Positions 45,445 to 54,687 of a stretch of 64,000 bases of DNA are shown one piece after another; the first letter of the stretch is position 1, and each line of letters starts with the position of its first letter. The position numbers and the translations under genes were made by a program. The notes under the pieces are model-generated. The model had not been told where the DNA came from. It made no database searches and worked only from the letters and a program-made list of their open reading frames with translations. Source of the DNA: Thalassobellus citreus (GTDB lineage Bacteria; Bacteroidota; Bacteroidia; Flavobacteriales; Flavobacteriaceae); NCBI RefSeq assembly GCF_044385915.1, contig NZ_JBISCC010000115.1, forward strand, positions 62,001 through 126,000, written 5' to 3'.

Positions 45445-45960
45445 TTAATTCCAGTGTTCATCAAAATCTAGGTTGTCATAATCGTCAATGTCAATACCAT
45501 CTTCAAACTCGTTAAATTCATCTGAATCATCATCAGCTTCAAAAACTTTATTAGGTGCAGCATCAGGAACTTGACCTTGAACAAACATTAAATTAGGATA
45601 ATCTACAGCATTGTTTTCTTCAACAATTTCAGCTAATTCAACATAAAAAGTCCATAAGCTTAAAAAATCGTAAACATAAATAAGCTTAGTTTGCATTTCA
45701 TGAACAACACTGTCAATAGATGTTTCATTCATTAAACGAGCCGAATTATCTTCACTTAAATCAAATAATGAAATTTCTTCACCTTGATTCCATTGGTCAT
45801 CACTTATATAAAATGACGCCATTTCTGTGCCATCAAACCCAAAAGATTGGGTAATAATGTTATGTAAATCTTCTAAAGTATCACTTTCTCGAATTTCTAA
45901 ATCGCGGAAAATGTCATCTTCGGTATCATTATCAAGTATAACTCTAAATCTGTAAATCAT
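45445..45960 (-). CDS. pRiA4b ORF-3-like (IS1096 TnpR-like) family protein
   Basis: A 171-residue acidic protein with the family pattern YRFRVILDNDxEDDIFRxLEI, then TLEDLHNIITQSFGFDGTEMASFYIS. The long Asp/Glu-rich tail is typical for the chromosomal flavobacterial version. Despite the name, nothing around it resembles a transposon, and the molecular role is unknown. It lies 36 nt after ctaA on the same strand and may be its operon partner. Confidence 0.8.
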   Translation of the reverse strand: MIYRFRVILDNDTEDDIFRDLEIRESDTLEDLHNIITQSFGFDGTEMASFYISDDQWNQGEEISLFDLSEDNSARLMNETSIDSVVHEMQTKLIYVYDFLSLWTFYVELAEIVEENNAVDYPNLMFVQGQVPDAAPNKVFEADDDSDEFNEFEDGIDIDDYDNLDFDEHWN

Positions 45961-45996
45961 GGTAATAAATTAAAGTGCAAATGTATGCTATTTTAG

Positions 45997-47013
45997 TTAT
46001 TTACTAAAACGATGCAAAGTAAATGTCATAGCGCTTAGCAAGATAAAAGCCCCTACTTGATGAGCAACTCCTAACCAAACAGGAACATGTAATAAAATAG
46101 TTAAAACACCTAATAAAAATTGAATACCTAATATAATGAGTAAACTTTTTACAGCGCTAGATTGCAGTTTTGTTATTTCTATTGCTTTTGATTTTTTCCA
46201 AATTAAGTAAATAAATATTACCACAATAAATGCTAATATTCTATGAACAAATTGAACCCCACTTTTACCTTCTATAAAGTTCTTGTATAAAGGACTTTGT
46301 TCTATGTAAACCGTTGGATGCATAAATTTACCTTCGCTCATCATAGGCCAATGATTATGAATAAAACCAGCATCTAAACCAGCTACAAAAGCCCCGTAAA
46401 TAATTTGCAATAATAAAATGGCAAGTGCTATTCTTATAAAATTTCTAAACTTATTATTAATTTCTTTTTTATCAGGAAACATTAAGTCTAAAGCAACCCA
46501 AAATGTATAAGCAAACGTTACAAAAGCCGTTGTTAAATGTGCAGCTAATCTATAATGACTTACATCTGGATTGTCAACCAAACCACTTTTTACCATGTAC
46601 CAGCCCATAAAGCCTTGAAAAGCACCCATAGCTAATAGAATAATTGCCTTTTTAATAGTTGGTTTGCTTAATTGTTTGGTTATTAAAAAGTATAAAAATG
46701 GCAGTAAAAATATTAATCCAATCATTCTTCCAATAAAGCGATGAAGCCATTCCCAGAAGTAAATATCCTTAAAATCTTGTAATGAAAAATGATTGTTTAG
46801 TTTTTGATATTCTGGATATTGTTGATATAATTCAAACGCTTCTTGCCATTCAACATCATTCATAGGAGGAATGGTGCCAGAAATGAGTTTATAATTTGAT
46901 ATTGAAAGTCCGGAGTGTGTAAGTCTGGTAATACCACCTACAACTACCATGATAAAAATTAGTAAACACCCTGTGAATAGCCAGTAGATGACTTTTTTGT
47001 TATCCTTTTTCAT
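45997..47013 (-). CDS. ctaA: Heme A synthase (COX15/CtaA)
   Basis: A 338-residue inner-membrane enzyme that oxidises heme O to heme A for aa3-type cytochrome oxidase. Eight hydrophobic helices are visible, and the four heme/substrate histidines sit in the expected places: WLHRFIGRMIG (about 91), SHYRLAAHL (about 152-158), QFVHRILAF (about 252) and VAHQVGAF (about 317). The length is that of the eukaryote-like type. The first 14 nt overlap the end of the CCA-type gene upstream, which implies translational coupling. Confidence 0.93.
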   Translation of the reverse strand: MKKDNKKVIYWLFTGCLLIFIMVVVGGITRLTHSGLSISNYKLISGTIPPMNDVEWQEAFELYQQYPEYQKLNNHFSLQDFKDIYFWEWLHRFIGRMIGLIFLLPFLYFLITKQLSKPTIKKAIILLAMGAFQGFMGWYMVKSGLVDNPDVSHYRLAAHLTTAFVTFAYTFWVALDLMFPDKKEINNKFRNFIRIALAILLLQIIYGAFVAGLDAGFIHNHWPMMSEGKFMHPTVYIEQSPLYKNFIEGKSGVQFVHRILAFIVVIFIYLIWKKSKAIEITKLQSSAVKSLLIILGIQFLLGVLTILLHVPVWLGVAHQVGAFILLSAMTFTLHRFSK

Positions 47014-48421
47014 ATGTTAAACCTAGTTGTTTGCCTTTTTTTAGCATTAAAGTATAAGCAGCTTCATGCTCATTAGGAATTTCTCCTTCTAAAATGGCTT
47101 CTTTTATTGCTTCTTTAATAATGCCAATTTCTCGAGACGGCTTTAAATTAAAAGCAGCAATTATTTCTTCACCAGAAATTGGTGGTTGAAAATTTCTTAC
47201 TTGGTCGCGTGCTTCTACTTCAATAATTTTCTCACGTACAATTTTAAAGTTGTTATGATACTTATTGAATTTTTTTGGGTTTTTAGTAGTGATGTCTGCT
47301 TCACAAAGTGTCATTAAGTCTTCAACATAATCGCCAGCATCAAAAACTAAACGGCGTACTGCAGAATCTGTTACCATATCCTGAGCGAGTACAATAGGAC
47401 GTGAGCTCATAAATACCAATTTTTGAACAAACTTCATTTTATCATTTAAAGGCATTTTTAACCTTTTAAATAAATGATAGACCATTTTTGAACCTTCAAA
47501 TTCATGAGCATGAAAGGTCCATCCAACTTTTTTGCTAAATTTTTTAGTAGGGGCTTTTCCAATATCATGTAATAAAGCTGCCCAACGTAACCATAGGTTA
47601 TCAGTGTGCTTAGAAATGTTATCGACCACCTCTAACGTATGATAAAAATTGTCTTTATGGCGTTGTCCTTCAACTTCATCAATACCTTTTAAAGCAGTTA
47701 GTTCTGGTAAAATATATTGTAGTAATCCTGTTTGTTCTAAAAGTAAAAAGCCAATAGAAGGTGTTGTACTTTCTAAAATTTTATTAAGTTCAACAACTAT
47801 ACGTTCGTTAGTAATAATTTTTATCCGACTAGAATTTCTACTTATTGCATCTAAACTTTCTTTTTCAATTTCAAAGTTAAGTTGCGTTGCAAACCGAATA
47901 GCACGCATCATACGTAACGGGTCGTCACTATAGGTAATATCAGGGTCTAAAGGCGTTTTTATTGTCTTGTTTTCTAAGTCTTGTATGCCATTAAACGGAT
48001 CTAGTAAATCGCCAAAATGGGACTCGTTTAAATTTAAAGCCAATGCATTAATAGTGAAATCTCTTCGGTTTTGGTCGTCTTCTAAAGTACCATTTTCTAC
48101 AGCAGGGTTTCTGCTATTTTCATCATATGATTCTTTACGAGCTCCAACAAATTCAATTTCTATATCATTGTAAAGAAGCATAGCGGTACCGTAAGTTTTA
48201 AATACTTGTACTTTTGGTTTATTAGGTAAGTTTTTAGCAACTTGTTTTGCTAGCTTTATACCATCACCAATGGCTACAACATCTATATCTTTTGAATTAT
48301 CTCGTTTTAAAATAAAATCGCGTACAAAACCACCAATAACATAACTGTCTAATTGTAATTCTTTAGCAGATTGAGATATGATTTTAAAAATGGGATTTTG
48401 TAAAGCTTCTTTGTAGTTCAT
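47000..48421 (-). CDS. CCA tRNA nucleotidyltransferase/poly(A) polymerase family with HD domain
   Basis: A 473-residue class II nucleotidyltransferase that adds or repairs the tRNA 3' CCA end. The head has YVIGGFVRDFIL (about 26-37) and the catalytic DIDVV (about 44-48); RRDFTINALAL marks the next motif; DPLRMMRAIRFATQL is the neck. An HD domain (HTLEVVDN, WAALLHDIGKAPTKK) near 255-300 may add phosphohydrolase activity. It lies between tsaC and ctaA in one leftward operon. Confidence 0.9.
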   Translation of the reverse strand: MNYKEALQNPIFKIISQSAKELQLDSYVIGGFVRDFILKRDNSKDIDVVAIGDGIKLAKQVAKNLPNKPKVQVFKTYGTAMLLYNDIEIEFVGARKESYDENSRNPAVENGTLEDDQNRRDFTINALALNLNESHFGDLLDPFNGIQDLENKTIKTPLDPDITYSDDPLRMMRAIRFATQLNFEIEKESLDAISRNSSRIKIITNERIVVELNKILESTTPSIGFLLLEQTGLLQYILPELTALKGIDEVEGQRHKDNFYHTLEVVDNISKHTDNLWLRWAALLHDIGKAPTKKFSKKVGWTFHAHEFEGSKMVYHLFKRLKMPLNDKMKFVQKLVFMSSRPIVLAQDMVTDSAVRRLVFDAGDYVEDLMTLCEADITTKNPKKFNKYHNNFKIVREKIIEVEARDQVRNFQPPISGEEIIAAFNLKPSREIGIIKEAIKEAILEGEIPNEHEAAYTLMLKKGKQLGLTYEKG

Positions 48422-48438
48422 TAGTGATGTTTGAGGTT

Positions 48439-48999
48439 TTACTCTCTAATAATCTTAACAATACCATTGTTACTCAATTTAATAATTGATGATGGTTTAT
48501 TGCAGATTTTTTCGCGTTGCAAATTTACAACATAGTCTACACCTTTTAAAACCTCTGGCGCTATTTCTTTAAACGATTTTGGAGTAGGTTGACCACTTAT
48601 ATTGGCAGAGGTTGATACTATGGCACCGTTAAGTTTTCTAGAAAGTTGATAGCAAAATTCATCATCAGGAATTCTAATGGCTATAGTACCATCTTCTGCC
48701 ATTAAATTTGATGCTAAATTTTGTGCATCGTCATAAATAATAGTTGTTGGTTTTTCAGAGATGCCAATAATACTAATAGCTGCTTCAGGTATGTTTTTTA
48801 CATACTTTTTAAGCATTCTGTCATCTGTAACTAAGCATATAAGAGCTTTGTTATCTTCACGTTGTTTTAGCTCATAAATTTTTTTAACTGCTTCGGTATT
48901 TGTAGCATCGCATCCAATACCCCAAACTGTATCTGTTGGGTAGAGTATGAGTCCCCCTTCTTTTAAAATTTGTAAAGCTTTTTTTATTTCTGTTTGCAT
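48439..48999 (-). CDS. tsaC: L-threonylcarbamoyladenylate synthase (TsaC/YrdC family)
   Basis: A 186-residue enzyme that makes threonylcarbamoyl-AMP, the precursor for t6A37 in tRNAs that read ANN codons. The YrdC pocket motifs are present: LYPTDTVWGIGCDA at about 19-32, KxRxxxKAL-like in LKQREDNKALICL, and STSANISGQPTP near 132-143. It is the single-domain form, without the Sua5 extension. It begins a leftward operon with the CCA-type and ctaA genes. Confidence 0.92.
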   Translation of the reverse strand: MQTEIKKALQILKEGGLILYPTDTVWGIGCDATNTEAVKKIYELKQREDNKALICLVTDDRMLKKYVKNIPEAAISIIGISEKPTTIIYDDAQNLASNLMAEDGTIAIRIPDDEFCYQLSRKLNGAIVSTSANISGQPTPKSFKEIAPEVLKGVDYVVNLQREKICNKPSSIIKLSNNGIVKIIRE

Positions 49000-49016
49000 T
49001 GAAAAAATTAAAGAGA

Positions 49017-49024
49017 CAAATTTA
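49017..49024 (-). promoter_or_regulatory. -7 promoter element for the tsaC operon
   Basis: The minus strand reads TAAATTTG, an exact TAnnTTTG match, 17 bp before the tsaC ATG. Confidence 0.45.
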
Positions 49025-49055
49025 CTATTAGTTTTTTACATTCTATAAAACTTTG

Positions 49056-49063
49056 TAGTTTTG
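49056..49063 (+). promoter_or_regulatory. -7 promoter element for the DUF1919 gene
   Basis: TAGTTTTG matches TAnnTTTG and ends 40 bp before the ATG at 49104. Confidence 0.4.
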
Positions 49064-49103
49064 TTAAAGCTAATAATTGTTATGTTTTTGGGGTATATGA
49101 TTT

Positions 49104-49757
49104 ATGATTAGACAAATAGAAGTTTTTATAAAAAGGAAAATAAGGCATGCTTTTAGGAGCATTTTTTGCAAAAAAGACATAAAACTTTTAAGAGATAAAA
49201 AATTCGTTATTATTTCTAATAACTGTTGGGGAGGAGCTTTGTATCAATGGTACAATAGACCTTATAATTCTCCTTTTATTGGTTTGTTTATATATGGACC
49301 TTGTTACCTGAGAATGCTTTCTAATTTTGAATATTATTTAAAACAAGAATTGAAGTTTGTACCTGTTTCTAAGTATCCGGATAGGATTAAAAATTATCCA
49401 GTTGCTTTACTAGATGATATTGAGATACATTTTACTCACTTTGATAATGAGCAAGAAGCTAATGATAAATGGAACCGTAGAAGAACTAGAATGTTAGCTG
49501 AAAAAAATCTAGATAATTATTTTTTTAAAATATGTGATAGAGAACGTGTTACAATAGATTGTATACAAGCGTTTCATAAATTACCATTTAAAAATAAAAT
49601 TTCTTTTGCATTAGATAGTAATCCTGAATTGGAAAAAGAAAATCATATAAAAGTTTTTGAGTCGCATAAAAACAATAAAAAATTTGTACCCAATGGAAAA
49701 AAAATGTTTAAAATAACATTTATATATTTTAATCTTAATAAATGGTTAGCAAATTAA
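49104..49757 (+). CDS. DUF1919 family protein (exopolysaccharide-linked)
   Basis: A 217-residue protein of the DUF1919 family, whose members occur in exopolysaccharide gene clusters. The conserved start of the domain, FVIISNNCWGGALYQ at about 34-48, is present, followed by YNSPFIGLFI and the late VALLDDIEIHFTHF segment. The reaction is unknown. It begins a surface-glycan cluster and is followed by an LPS-kinase-like gene after 34 bp. Confidence 0.8.
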   Translation: MIRQIEVFIKRKIRHAFRSIFCKKDIKLLRDKKFVIISNNCWGGALYQWYNRPYNSPFIGLFIYGPCYLRMLSNFEYYLKQELKFVPVSKYPDRIKNYPVALLDDIEIHFTHFDNEQEANDKWNRRRTRMLAEKNLDNYFFKICDRERVTIDCIQAFHKLPFKNKISFALDSNPELEKENHIKVFESHKNNKKFVPNGKKMFKITFIYFNLNKWLAN

Positions 49758-49791
49758 GTTTTTTAGAATTAAAACTTTGTAATATTGCAAA

Positions 49792-50547
49792 ATGAAAAGT
49801 GTTTTTAATAACAAACAAAATGATTTACAGAAGAAATATCTAACTGAAATAATTCACAATTTTGATTCTATTGAAGGAGGAGTAGGGAAACGTAATGTTA
49901 TCAAAATTGTTAATGTTGATGCTCTTGTGTTGAATATAAAAGCATTTAAAGTTCCAAATATAGTTAACCAGATAGTTTATAATTTTTTCAGGAAAAGTAA
50001 AGCGCAACGCTCTTATGAATATGCGGAAAAATTAATAAAAATGGATGTTGGAACTCCAAAACCTATAGCTTTTTTTGAGTTTAAAACACCTTTTCTTTTC
50101 AAAAAGAGTTTTTATATAAGTGAGCAATTAGATTGTGATTTTACTTATAGGGAGCTTACAACAGATTTTAATATACCTGATTACGAAAATATACTACGTG
50201 CTTTTACAAGATTTACTTTTAGTTTACACGAAAAGGGTATAAACTTTTTAGATCATTCTCCAGGAAACACTTTGATTAAAAAGAATGGTGATACGTATGA
50301 TTTTTATTTAGTTGATTTGAATAGAATGAATTTTGGACTATTAACTTTTGAAACTAGAATTAAAAACTTCACAAGATTAACAATACATAAATCTATGGTA
50401 GAAGTTATGAGTGATGAATATGCTAAATGTTCTGGTGAAGATTATAATAAAATTTTCAATTTAATGTGGAATGAAACTGAAGCTTTTCAAGAGAAATTTC
50501 ATAGAAAAAAGCGATTGAAAAAGAAACTAAAATTCTGGAAGTCTTAA
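49792..50547 (+). CDS. Lipopolysaccharide core kinase-like protein (WaaP/KdkA type)
   Basis: A 251-residue protein with a small kinase fold as in LPS heptose or Kdo kinases. The catalytic loop is FLDHSPGNTLI at about 157-167 (pattern HxPxNxL with an Asp before), and the metal-binding aspartate lies in YLVDLNRMNFG. N-terminal strands are AT-rich and Lys-rich. It would phosphorylate a lipid A or core sugar, which is inferred. The stop shares TTAA with the stop of the converging glycosyltransferase gene. Confidence 0.75.
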   Translation: MKSVFNNKQNDLQKKYLTEIIHNFDSIEGGVGKRNVIKIVNVDALVLNIKAFKVPNIVNQIVYNFFRKSKAQRSYEYAEKLIKMDVGTPKPIAFFEFKTPFLFKKSFYISEQLDCDFTYRELTTDFNIPDYENILRAFTRFTFSLHEKGINFLDHSPGNTLIKKNGDTYDFYLVDLNRMNFGLLTFETRIKNFTRLTIHKSMVEVMSDEYAKCSGEDYNKIFNLMWNETEAFQEKFHRKKRLKKKLKFWKS

Positions 50548-51308
50548 CTATTAAGTTTTTTTAATTCAACATAGCGGTAATAAACACCATAAGCACTTAA
50601 ATAGCATAGTGTAAATCCTTCTTTTCCGTCAAATACTCCTAGTCTAATAAAATAATTGTAAATAAACTTATAGAAAGGTTTAAAATAGAAATGAAAGAAA
50701 TTTGGTTTTACTCCTTTTTTGTGAATTTCTAATGCTTTAAGTGTAGCATAATGTTCCATTTTAGATTTGTAATGTGCTGCATTGTCAATAAAATAGTGTA
50801 ACATTTTGCTTTTTAAAATTTTACTTTTCCCTTTAATTAATGGCATTTCATGAACAATTTTAGCCTCATTGTATTTTATGAATTGTTTTTGGAATAATCT
50901 ATAAGTAGTATCCGTTTGAAAGCCACTAAACCGTATTCGTTTTTGATTAAAATAGAACTCACGTCTAAACATAAAACCAACAATATCGTTATGCGGTTTA
51001 GTAATTTCAGTAGTAATCTCTTTTTTTAAACTAGGTGTTAAACGTTCATCAGCATCTATAAATAAAACCCAATCATTAGAGGCTTGTTGTAGTGCAAAAT
51101 TTCTTTGATCTGTGAAATTTTTAAATTCACGACAAATAGTTTTTACATTTTTATGACTTTTTAATTTTTCAATGGTCCCATCTGTACTAAATGAATCAAT
51201 TACAATGATTTCATCTGTAAAACTTATGTTTTCTATAACTTCATCAATATGATTAACTTCATTATAAGTTATCATTAGAGCTGAAATTTTTGGGCTGGTG
51301 TTTTTCAA
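50544..51308 (-). CDS. Glycosyltransferase family 2 (WaaE/KdtX-like)
   Basis: A 254-residue GT-A glycosyltransferase. It has the family-2 start ALMITYNEVNHIDEVIENI, the nucleotide-binding acidic pair in EIIVIDSFSTDGT, and FIDADERLTPSLKKEI as the DxD-like site near 83-98. The C-terminal MLHYFIDN and YKSKMEHYATLKALE resemble the WaaE/KdtX subgroup that decorates LPS inner core. Donor and acceptor are unknown. Confidence 0.88.
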   Translation of the reverse strand: MKNTSPKISALMITYNEVNHIDEVIENISFTDEIIVIDSFSTDGTIEKLKSHKNVKTICREFKNFTDQRNFALQQASNDWVLFIDADERLTPSLKKEITTEITKPHNDIVGFMFRREFYFNQKRIRFSGFQTDTTYRLFQKQFIKYNEAKIVHEMPLIKGKSKILKSKMLHYFIDNAAHYKSKMEHYATLKALEIHKKGVKPNFFHFYFKPFYKFIYNYFIRLGVFDGKEGFTLCYLSAYGVYYRYVELKKLNS

Positions 51309-51328
51309 ATTACTTTTAGATTTGGGTT

Positions 51329-52375
51329 CTAATTTTTATTAGGCCTTCCAAACTTGGAATGTATTTTTAATCTTCTTAAAAATGAAAGTTCTCTTTTTAA
51401 AGGAATTCCATTTGTGCTAATGTAGGATTTGACAGCTTCTACCATGCGTTCTGCAGATTTGCCATCGTTATATGGATGAAACTGTTTAACAATTATATCT
51501 CTAGATTTAGCAAAAGGGTCTTTAGTTAAATTCGTGTCTACTAATTCTATTAATTGATTATAATTATTAGAGTCTTCCCATTTGATATTTTCAGAAATAC
51601 TATTAAATGTAATCACGGGTTTGTCTAATAAAATGAATTCATAAATTACTGATGACGTATCACTAATTAATATATCTGATATTAATAAAAACTTAATAAT
51701 ATTTTTTTCGTTTTGAAAAATGATATTTGGAACTTCATTGGCTAATTCTTTATAACGATTAATCCATTCTTGATCCATTAAAGGATGAAATTTTAATAGA
51801 ATGATATAATCTAAATTTTTAGCAAGACTTTTAATTTGATTAATTAAAAATGGAGCAGAAGTTAGTTTTGGTGAAAACGTAGGTGCATAAAGAATAACTT
51901 TTTTAGCTTTATACTTGTCAAGTAATTCAGTTTTGTATGAATTGTACAAACTTTTATCTTGACCATAGATATCAAGCTTTGGCCAACCAGTTTCAATAAC
52001 CTCAAAGTTTTTATGAATACTTTTTAAATCATTAAATCTATTTGTAAAATAAGGACCTTGTGTAAGATACAAATCGAAATAGTGGCGTATTCTAAAATGA
52101 CCTTTTTTTTCGCCAGCTAGCCCATGAAAAACTTGAGTTTTTAACCCTCTTAAAAAATAAGGAACTTCATTGCCGGGAACAAAAATAGCATCACTATTAT
52201 AATTTTCTAAATCTGATATTTTAGTGGTGTAATTATCTTTCTTGTAAGGGAAATCGTTTAAAATCTTTTCTTTAATAAACCAGATGTAATTATCGTTTTT
52301 ACCTTCTAAAACTTTTTTTATAGGTTCTAGAATTGCAAAAGCATAATTATTCTGGCAGAAAAGAATTGCTTTCAT
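51329..52375 (-). CDS. CDP-glycerol glycerophosphotransferase family protein
   Basis: A 348-residue protein of the TagB/TagF-like family, GT-B-like, which in Gram-positive bacteria moves glycerol- or ribitol-phosphate from a CDP donor to teichoic acid. The conserved segments are LLKFHPLMDQEW, about 198-209, and ILISDTSSVIYEFILLDKPVI, about 233-253. The N-terminal membrane region of TagF is absent. In this Gram-negative context it probably adds a phospho-alcohol to a surface glycan. It overlaps the nucleotidyltransferase gene by 1 nt, which implies joint function. Confidence 0.85.
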   Translation of the reverse strand: MKAILFCQNNYAFAILEPIKKVLEGKNDNYIWFIKEKILNDFPYKKDNYTTKISDLENYNSDAIFVPGNEVPYFLRGLKTQVFHGLAGEKKGHFRIRHYFDLYLTQGPYFTNRFNDLKSIHKNFEVIETGWPKLDIYGQDKSLYNSYKTELLDKYKAKKVILYAPTFSPKLTSAPFLINQIKSLAKNLDYIILLKFHPLMDQEWINRYKELANEVPNIIFQNEKNIIKFLLISDILISDTSSVIYEFILLDKPVITFNSISENIKWEDSNNYNQLIELVDTNLTKDPFAKSRDIIVKQFHPYNDGKSAERMVEAVKSYISTNGIPLKRELSFLRRLKIHSKFGRPNKN

Positions 52376-53055
52376 TATAACAAGTTATTTGCATTTTCAA
52401 GATCTTCAATAAAGTCTATTTCCATACAATTGTATTTAGAAATATCTACTGCTTTTATTTTTAGGTTATCTTTTTCAATAGCCAATTCTAACCCTCTTTC
52501 AAAATAGTCATTAGCGTCACATTCTTCTAATCTTTCAATGAAATTTTGAATATCATTAGATGAAATAAAGTTAATTCCAACAGCTTCTCCTAGTCCGTTT
52601 TCTACTGTTTTTGATAATTCATCTATAAAACCTTCTTTTAAAGTATATTTTACTTCTTCATCTGCAACCTTACTGGTATTTACTGCCACAAATGATTGAT
52701 TGTTTTTTATAAAAGGATTTAATATATCTAATATTTTTTCGTCAAAAACAACGTCGCCATTAAACCAAAGTACAGATTTATCTCTATTTTTTTTTAATAC
52801 TTGTAATAGACTTTTAGACGTATTAGTTCTATCAAAAAAAGGATTGTAAACATAAGAAAGCTCAGGAAAGCGTTCCATAATTAAGTCTTTTTTAAATCCA
52901 ACCACTACACTAATGTCGTCAATATTATATCTTGAAGCTATATTATCGGTTTGCATTTTCATTATGCTTTTTCCGTTTTTTAAAGGTGTTAAAGGTTTAG
53001 GGAAAGGATTACCTAGCCTAGAACCCATACCCGCAGCAAGAATGACAATTTTCAT
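52375..53055 (-). CDS. Sugar/alcohol-phosphate nucleotidyltransferase
   Basis: A 226-residue NTP transferase of the phosphocholine/sugar-1-phosphate cytidylyltransferase-like type. The nucleotide loop is LAAGMGSRLGNPFPKPL (residues 6-22), the metal aspartate is in WFNGDVVFDE, and EIDFIEDLENAN is the usual C-terminal tail. Because it overlaps the CDP-glycerol phosphotransferase-like gene, making the CDP-activated alcohol for it is the simplest role; the substrate itself is not shown by sequence. Confidence 0.8.
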   Translation of the reverse strand: MKIVILAAGMGSRLGNPFPKPLTPLKNGKSIMKMQTDNIASRYNIDDISVVVGFKKDLIMERFPELSYVYNPFFDRTNTSKSLLQVLKKNRDKSVLWFNGDVVFDEKILDILNPFIKNNQSFVAVNTSKVADEEVKYTLKEGFIDELSKTVENGLGEAVGINFISSNDIQNFIERLEECDANDYFERGLELAIEKDNLKIKAVDISKYNCMEIDFIEDLENANNLL

Positions 53056-53171
53056 ATTCTAAATGTATTACTTTATTTATAAAAAAAATAAAAAGAGAAT
53101 TACTAGTTTCATTTACCATTGACTTGAAATAATGAAACTAGTAATAGTTATAAAGCTATTTAAAAAAAAAA

Positions 53172-53987
53172 TTAAACAGCTACATCGTTTTCACGAAGCG
53201 CATCGTTAAGCGATGTTTTTTTATTGGTACTTTCTTTACGTTTGCCAATAATTAAAGCACAAGGCACTTGAAACTCTCCAGCAGCAAACTTTTTAGTATA
53301 ACTTCCAGGAATAACTACAGAACGTGCAGGAACGCGACCTTTCATTTCTATAGGTTCGTCTCCAGTTACATCAATTATTTTGGTGCTCATTGTTAAAACA
53401 ACGTTAGCACCTAAAACAGCTTCAGTTTCTACATGTACACCTTCTACAACGATACAACGAGAGCCAACAAAAACATTGTCTTCAATAATTACAGGAGCAG
53501 CTTGTAATGGCTCTAAAACACCACCAATACCAACACCACCAGATAAGTGTACATTTTTACCAATTTGAGCACAACTACCAACAGTAGCCCAAGTATCAAC
53601 CATAGTACCTTCATCTACATAAGCGCCAATATTTACATAACTTGGCATTAATATTGTTCCTGGAGAAATATAAGCACCATGTCTTGCTACTGCATGTGGT
53701 ACTACTCTAATACCTTTTTCTTTATAACCTGTTTTTAATGGAATTTTATCGTGGAATTCAAAAGGGCCAACCTCTATGGTTTCCATAGTTTGAATTGGGA
53801 AATATAACACAACACCTTTTTTTACCCATTCATTTACTTGCCAACCATCACTAGTTGGTTCAGCAACTCTTAGTTCACCTTTATCTAGTAAATCAACCAC
53901 TTTACGTATGGCAGTAGTAGTTTTTTCTTCTTTTAAAAGTTCTCGGTTTTCCCAAGCTTTTTCTATAATATCTCTTAATTCAGTCAT
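53172..53987 (-). CDS. dapD: 2,3,4,5-tetrahydropyridine-2,6-dicarboxylate N-succinyltransferase
   Basis: A 271-residue trimeric left-handed beta-helix enzyme that succinylates tetrahydrodipicolinate in the lysine/diaminopimelate pathway. Hexapeptide repeats are visible from about 100 to 215 (GAYISPGTILMPSYVNIGAYV, VHLSGGVGIGGVLEP). I choose the ATG at 53985-53987 (MTELRDIIEKAW), the usual start of the family; the longer frame begins with TTG inside the -7 element at 54006-54013. Confidence 0.95.
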   Translation of the reverse strand: MTELRDIIEKAWENRELLKEEKTTTAIRKVVDLLDKGELRVAEPTSDGWQVNEWVKKGVVLYFPIQTMETIEVGPFEFHDKIPLKTGYKEKGIRVVPHAVARHGAYISPGTILMPSYVNIGAYVDEGTMVDTWATVGSCAQIGKNVHLSGGVGIGGVLEPLQAAPVIIEDNVFVGSRCIVVEGVHVETEAVLGANVVLTMSTKIIDVTGDEPIEMKGRVPARSVVIPGSYTKKFAAGEFQVPCALIIGKRKESTNKKTSLNDALRENDVAV

Positions 53988-54005
53988 TTGTAATTTAATT
54001 TTTGA

Positions 54006-54013
54006 CAAATATA
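54006..54013 (-). promoter_or_regulatory. -7 promoter element for dapD
   Basis: The minus strand reads TATATTTG, an exact TAnnTTTG match, 18 bp before the dapD ATG. Confidence 0.45.
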
Positions 54014-54260
54014 ATAGGTATCATTTAAAAACAGGAATGAAATAGGCATAATAATATGATAGTTTATCTGCAGAACATGATTAATTATTTCTTGTTTTTT
54101 ATAGTGTTAAAGAAGCTCTTTATCTTTTTATCTACTGAGGTTAAGGATGAAATGTAAATAAATCTGTCTTTTATCGAATAAATAAGCGTTTAAACTGTTT
54201 GTCGGTAAAAATTAGTAACTCCACTACTAAACGAAAATTAAAAGTGTTACAACTAATTTT

Positions 54261-54293
54261 TTGTGTGTAACCCTTAGTCTGGATATATATTTG
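54261..54293 (+). promoter_or_regulatory. Complete Bacteroidetes promoter (-33 TTG, -7 TATATTTG)
   Basis: TTG at 54261-54263, a 22-nt spacer and TATATTTG at 54286-54293 match the TTG-N(17-23)-TAnnTTTG consensus of the phylum. The start of the small secreted protein lies 24 bp downstream. A frame opening at the -33 TTG itself is therefore not the real start. Confidence 0.6.
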
Positions 54294-54317
54294 GACTATC
54301 AAACAATGATAAACAGA

Positions 54318-54635
54318 ATGAAAACAAATTTATACATATTATTAATTTTATTACTTTCTTTTTCTTTTGGAAATGCACAAAGCACTTCTGAAGTTGTAAA
54401 AGTTGAGACTAATGATACTGTATCTGTTTCTAATAATGATAACAAAGTTATTGTAACTGTTGAAGAATCAACTGATGTAGTAAATGAAAAAGAAGTATTA
54501 TTAATTGATGCTTCTGAGTTAAAAAAATCTGTAGCACGTAGTAGTAGTGATATTAGAATTTACTTAAACAGAGAAAGAAAAGTTGATAACTTAAAATTAG
54601 TATTCCCTAAAATTAATAAAGCTATTAAGGCTTAA
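54318..54635 (+). CDS. Small secreted protein of unknown function
   Basis: A 105-residue protein starting MKTNLYILLILLLSFSFGNAQ, a clean signal peptide; an in-frame ATG four codons upstream is an alternative. The mature part is short and charged, rich in Thr, Val and Glu, and ends with a segment of basic residues (IRIYLNRERKVDNLKLVFPKI). I recognise no family. The gene has the best-formed promoter in the window and its own terminator, so it may be well expressed. Confidence 0.6.
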   Translation: MKTNLYILLILLLSFSFGNAQSTSEVVKVETNDTVSVSNNDNKVIVTVEESTDVVNEKEVLLIDASELKKSVARSSSDIRIYLNRERKVDNLKLVFPKINKAIKA

Positions 54636-54687
54636 TTAAAAAAAAATCATATTCAAATATTAATATCCAAGGTTAAACTATTGAAGA

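Larger units (their letters stand above)
53988..54317. other. Divergent intergenic region
   Basis: It contains the dapD -7 element at one end and a well-matched -33/-7 promoter at the other. In between I see only AT-rich sequence with no coding frame or stable hairpin. Confidence 0.4.

Noticed and set aside
45445..45960. Mobile element because of similarity to pRiA4b ORF-3/IS1096 TnpR
   Set aside because: There is no transposase, inverted terminal repeats or target duplication; this family is widespread as a chromosomal gene.
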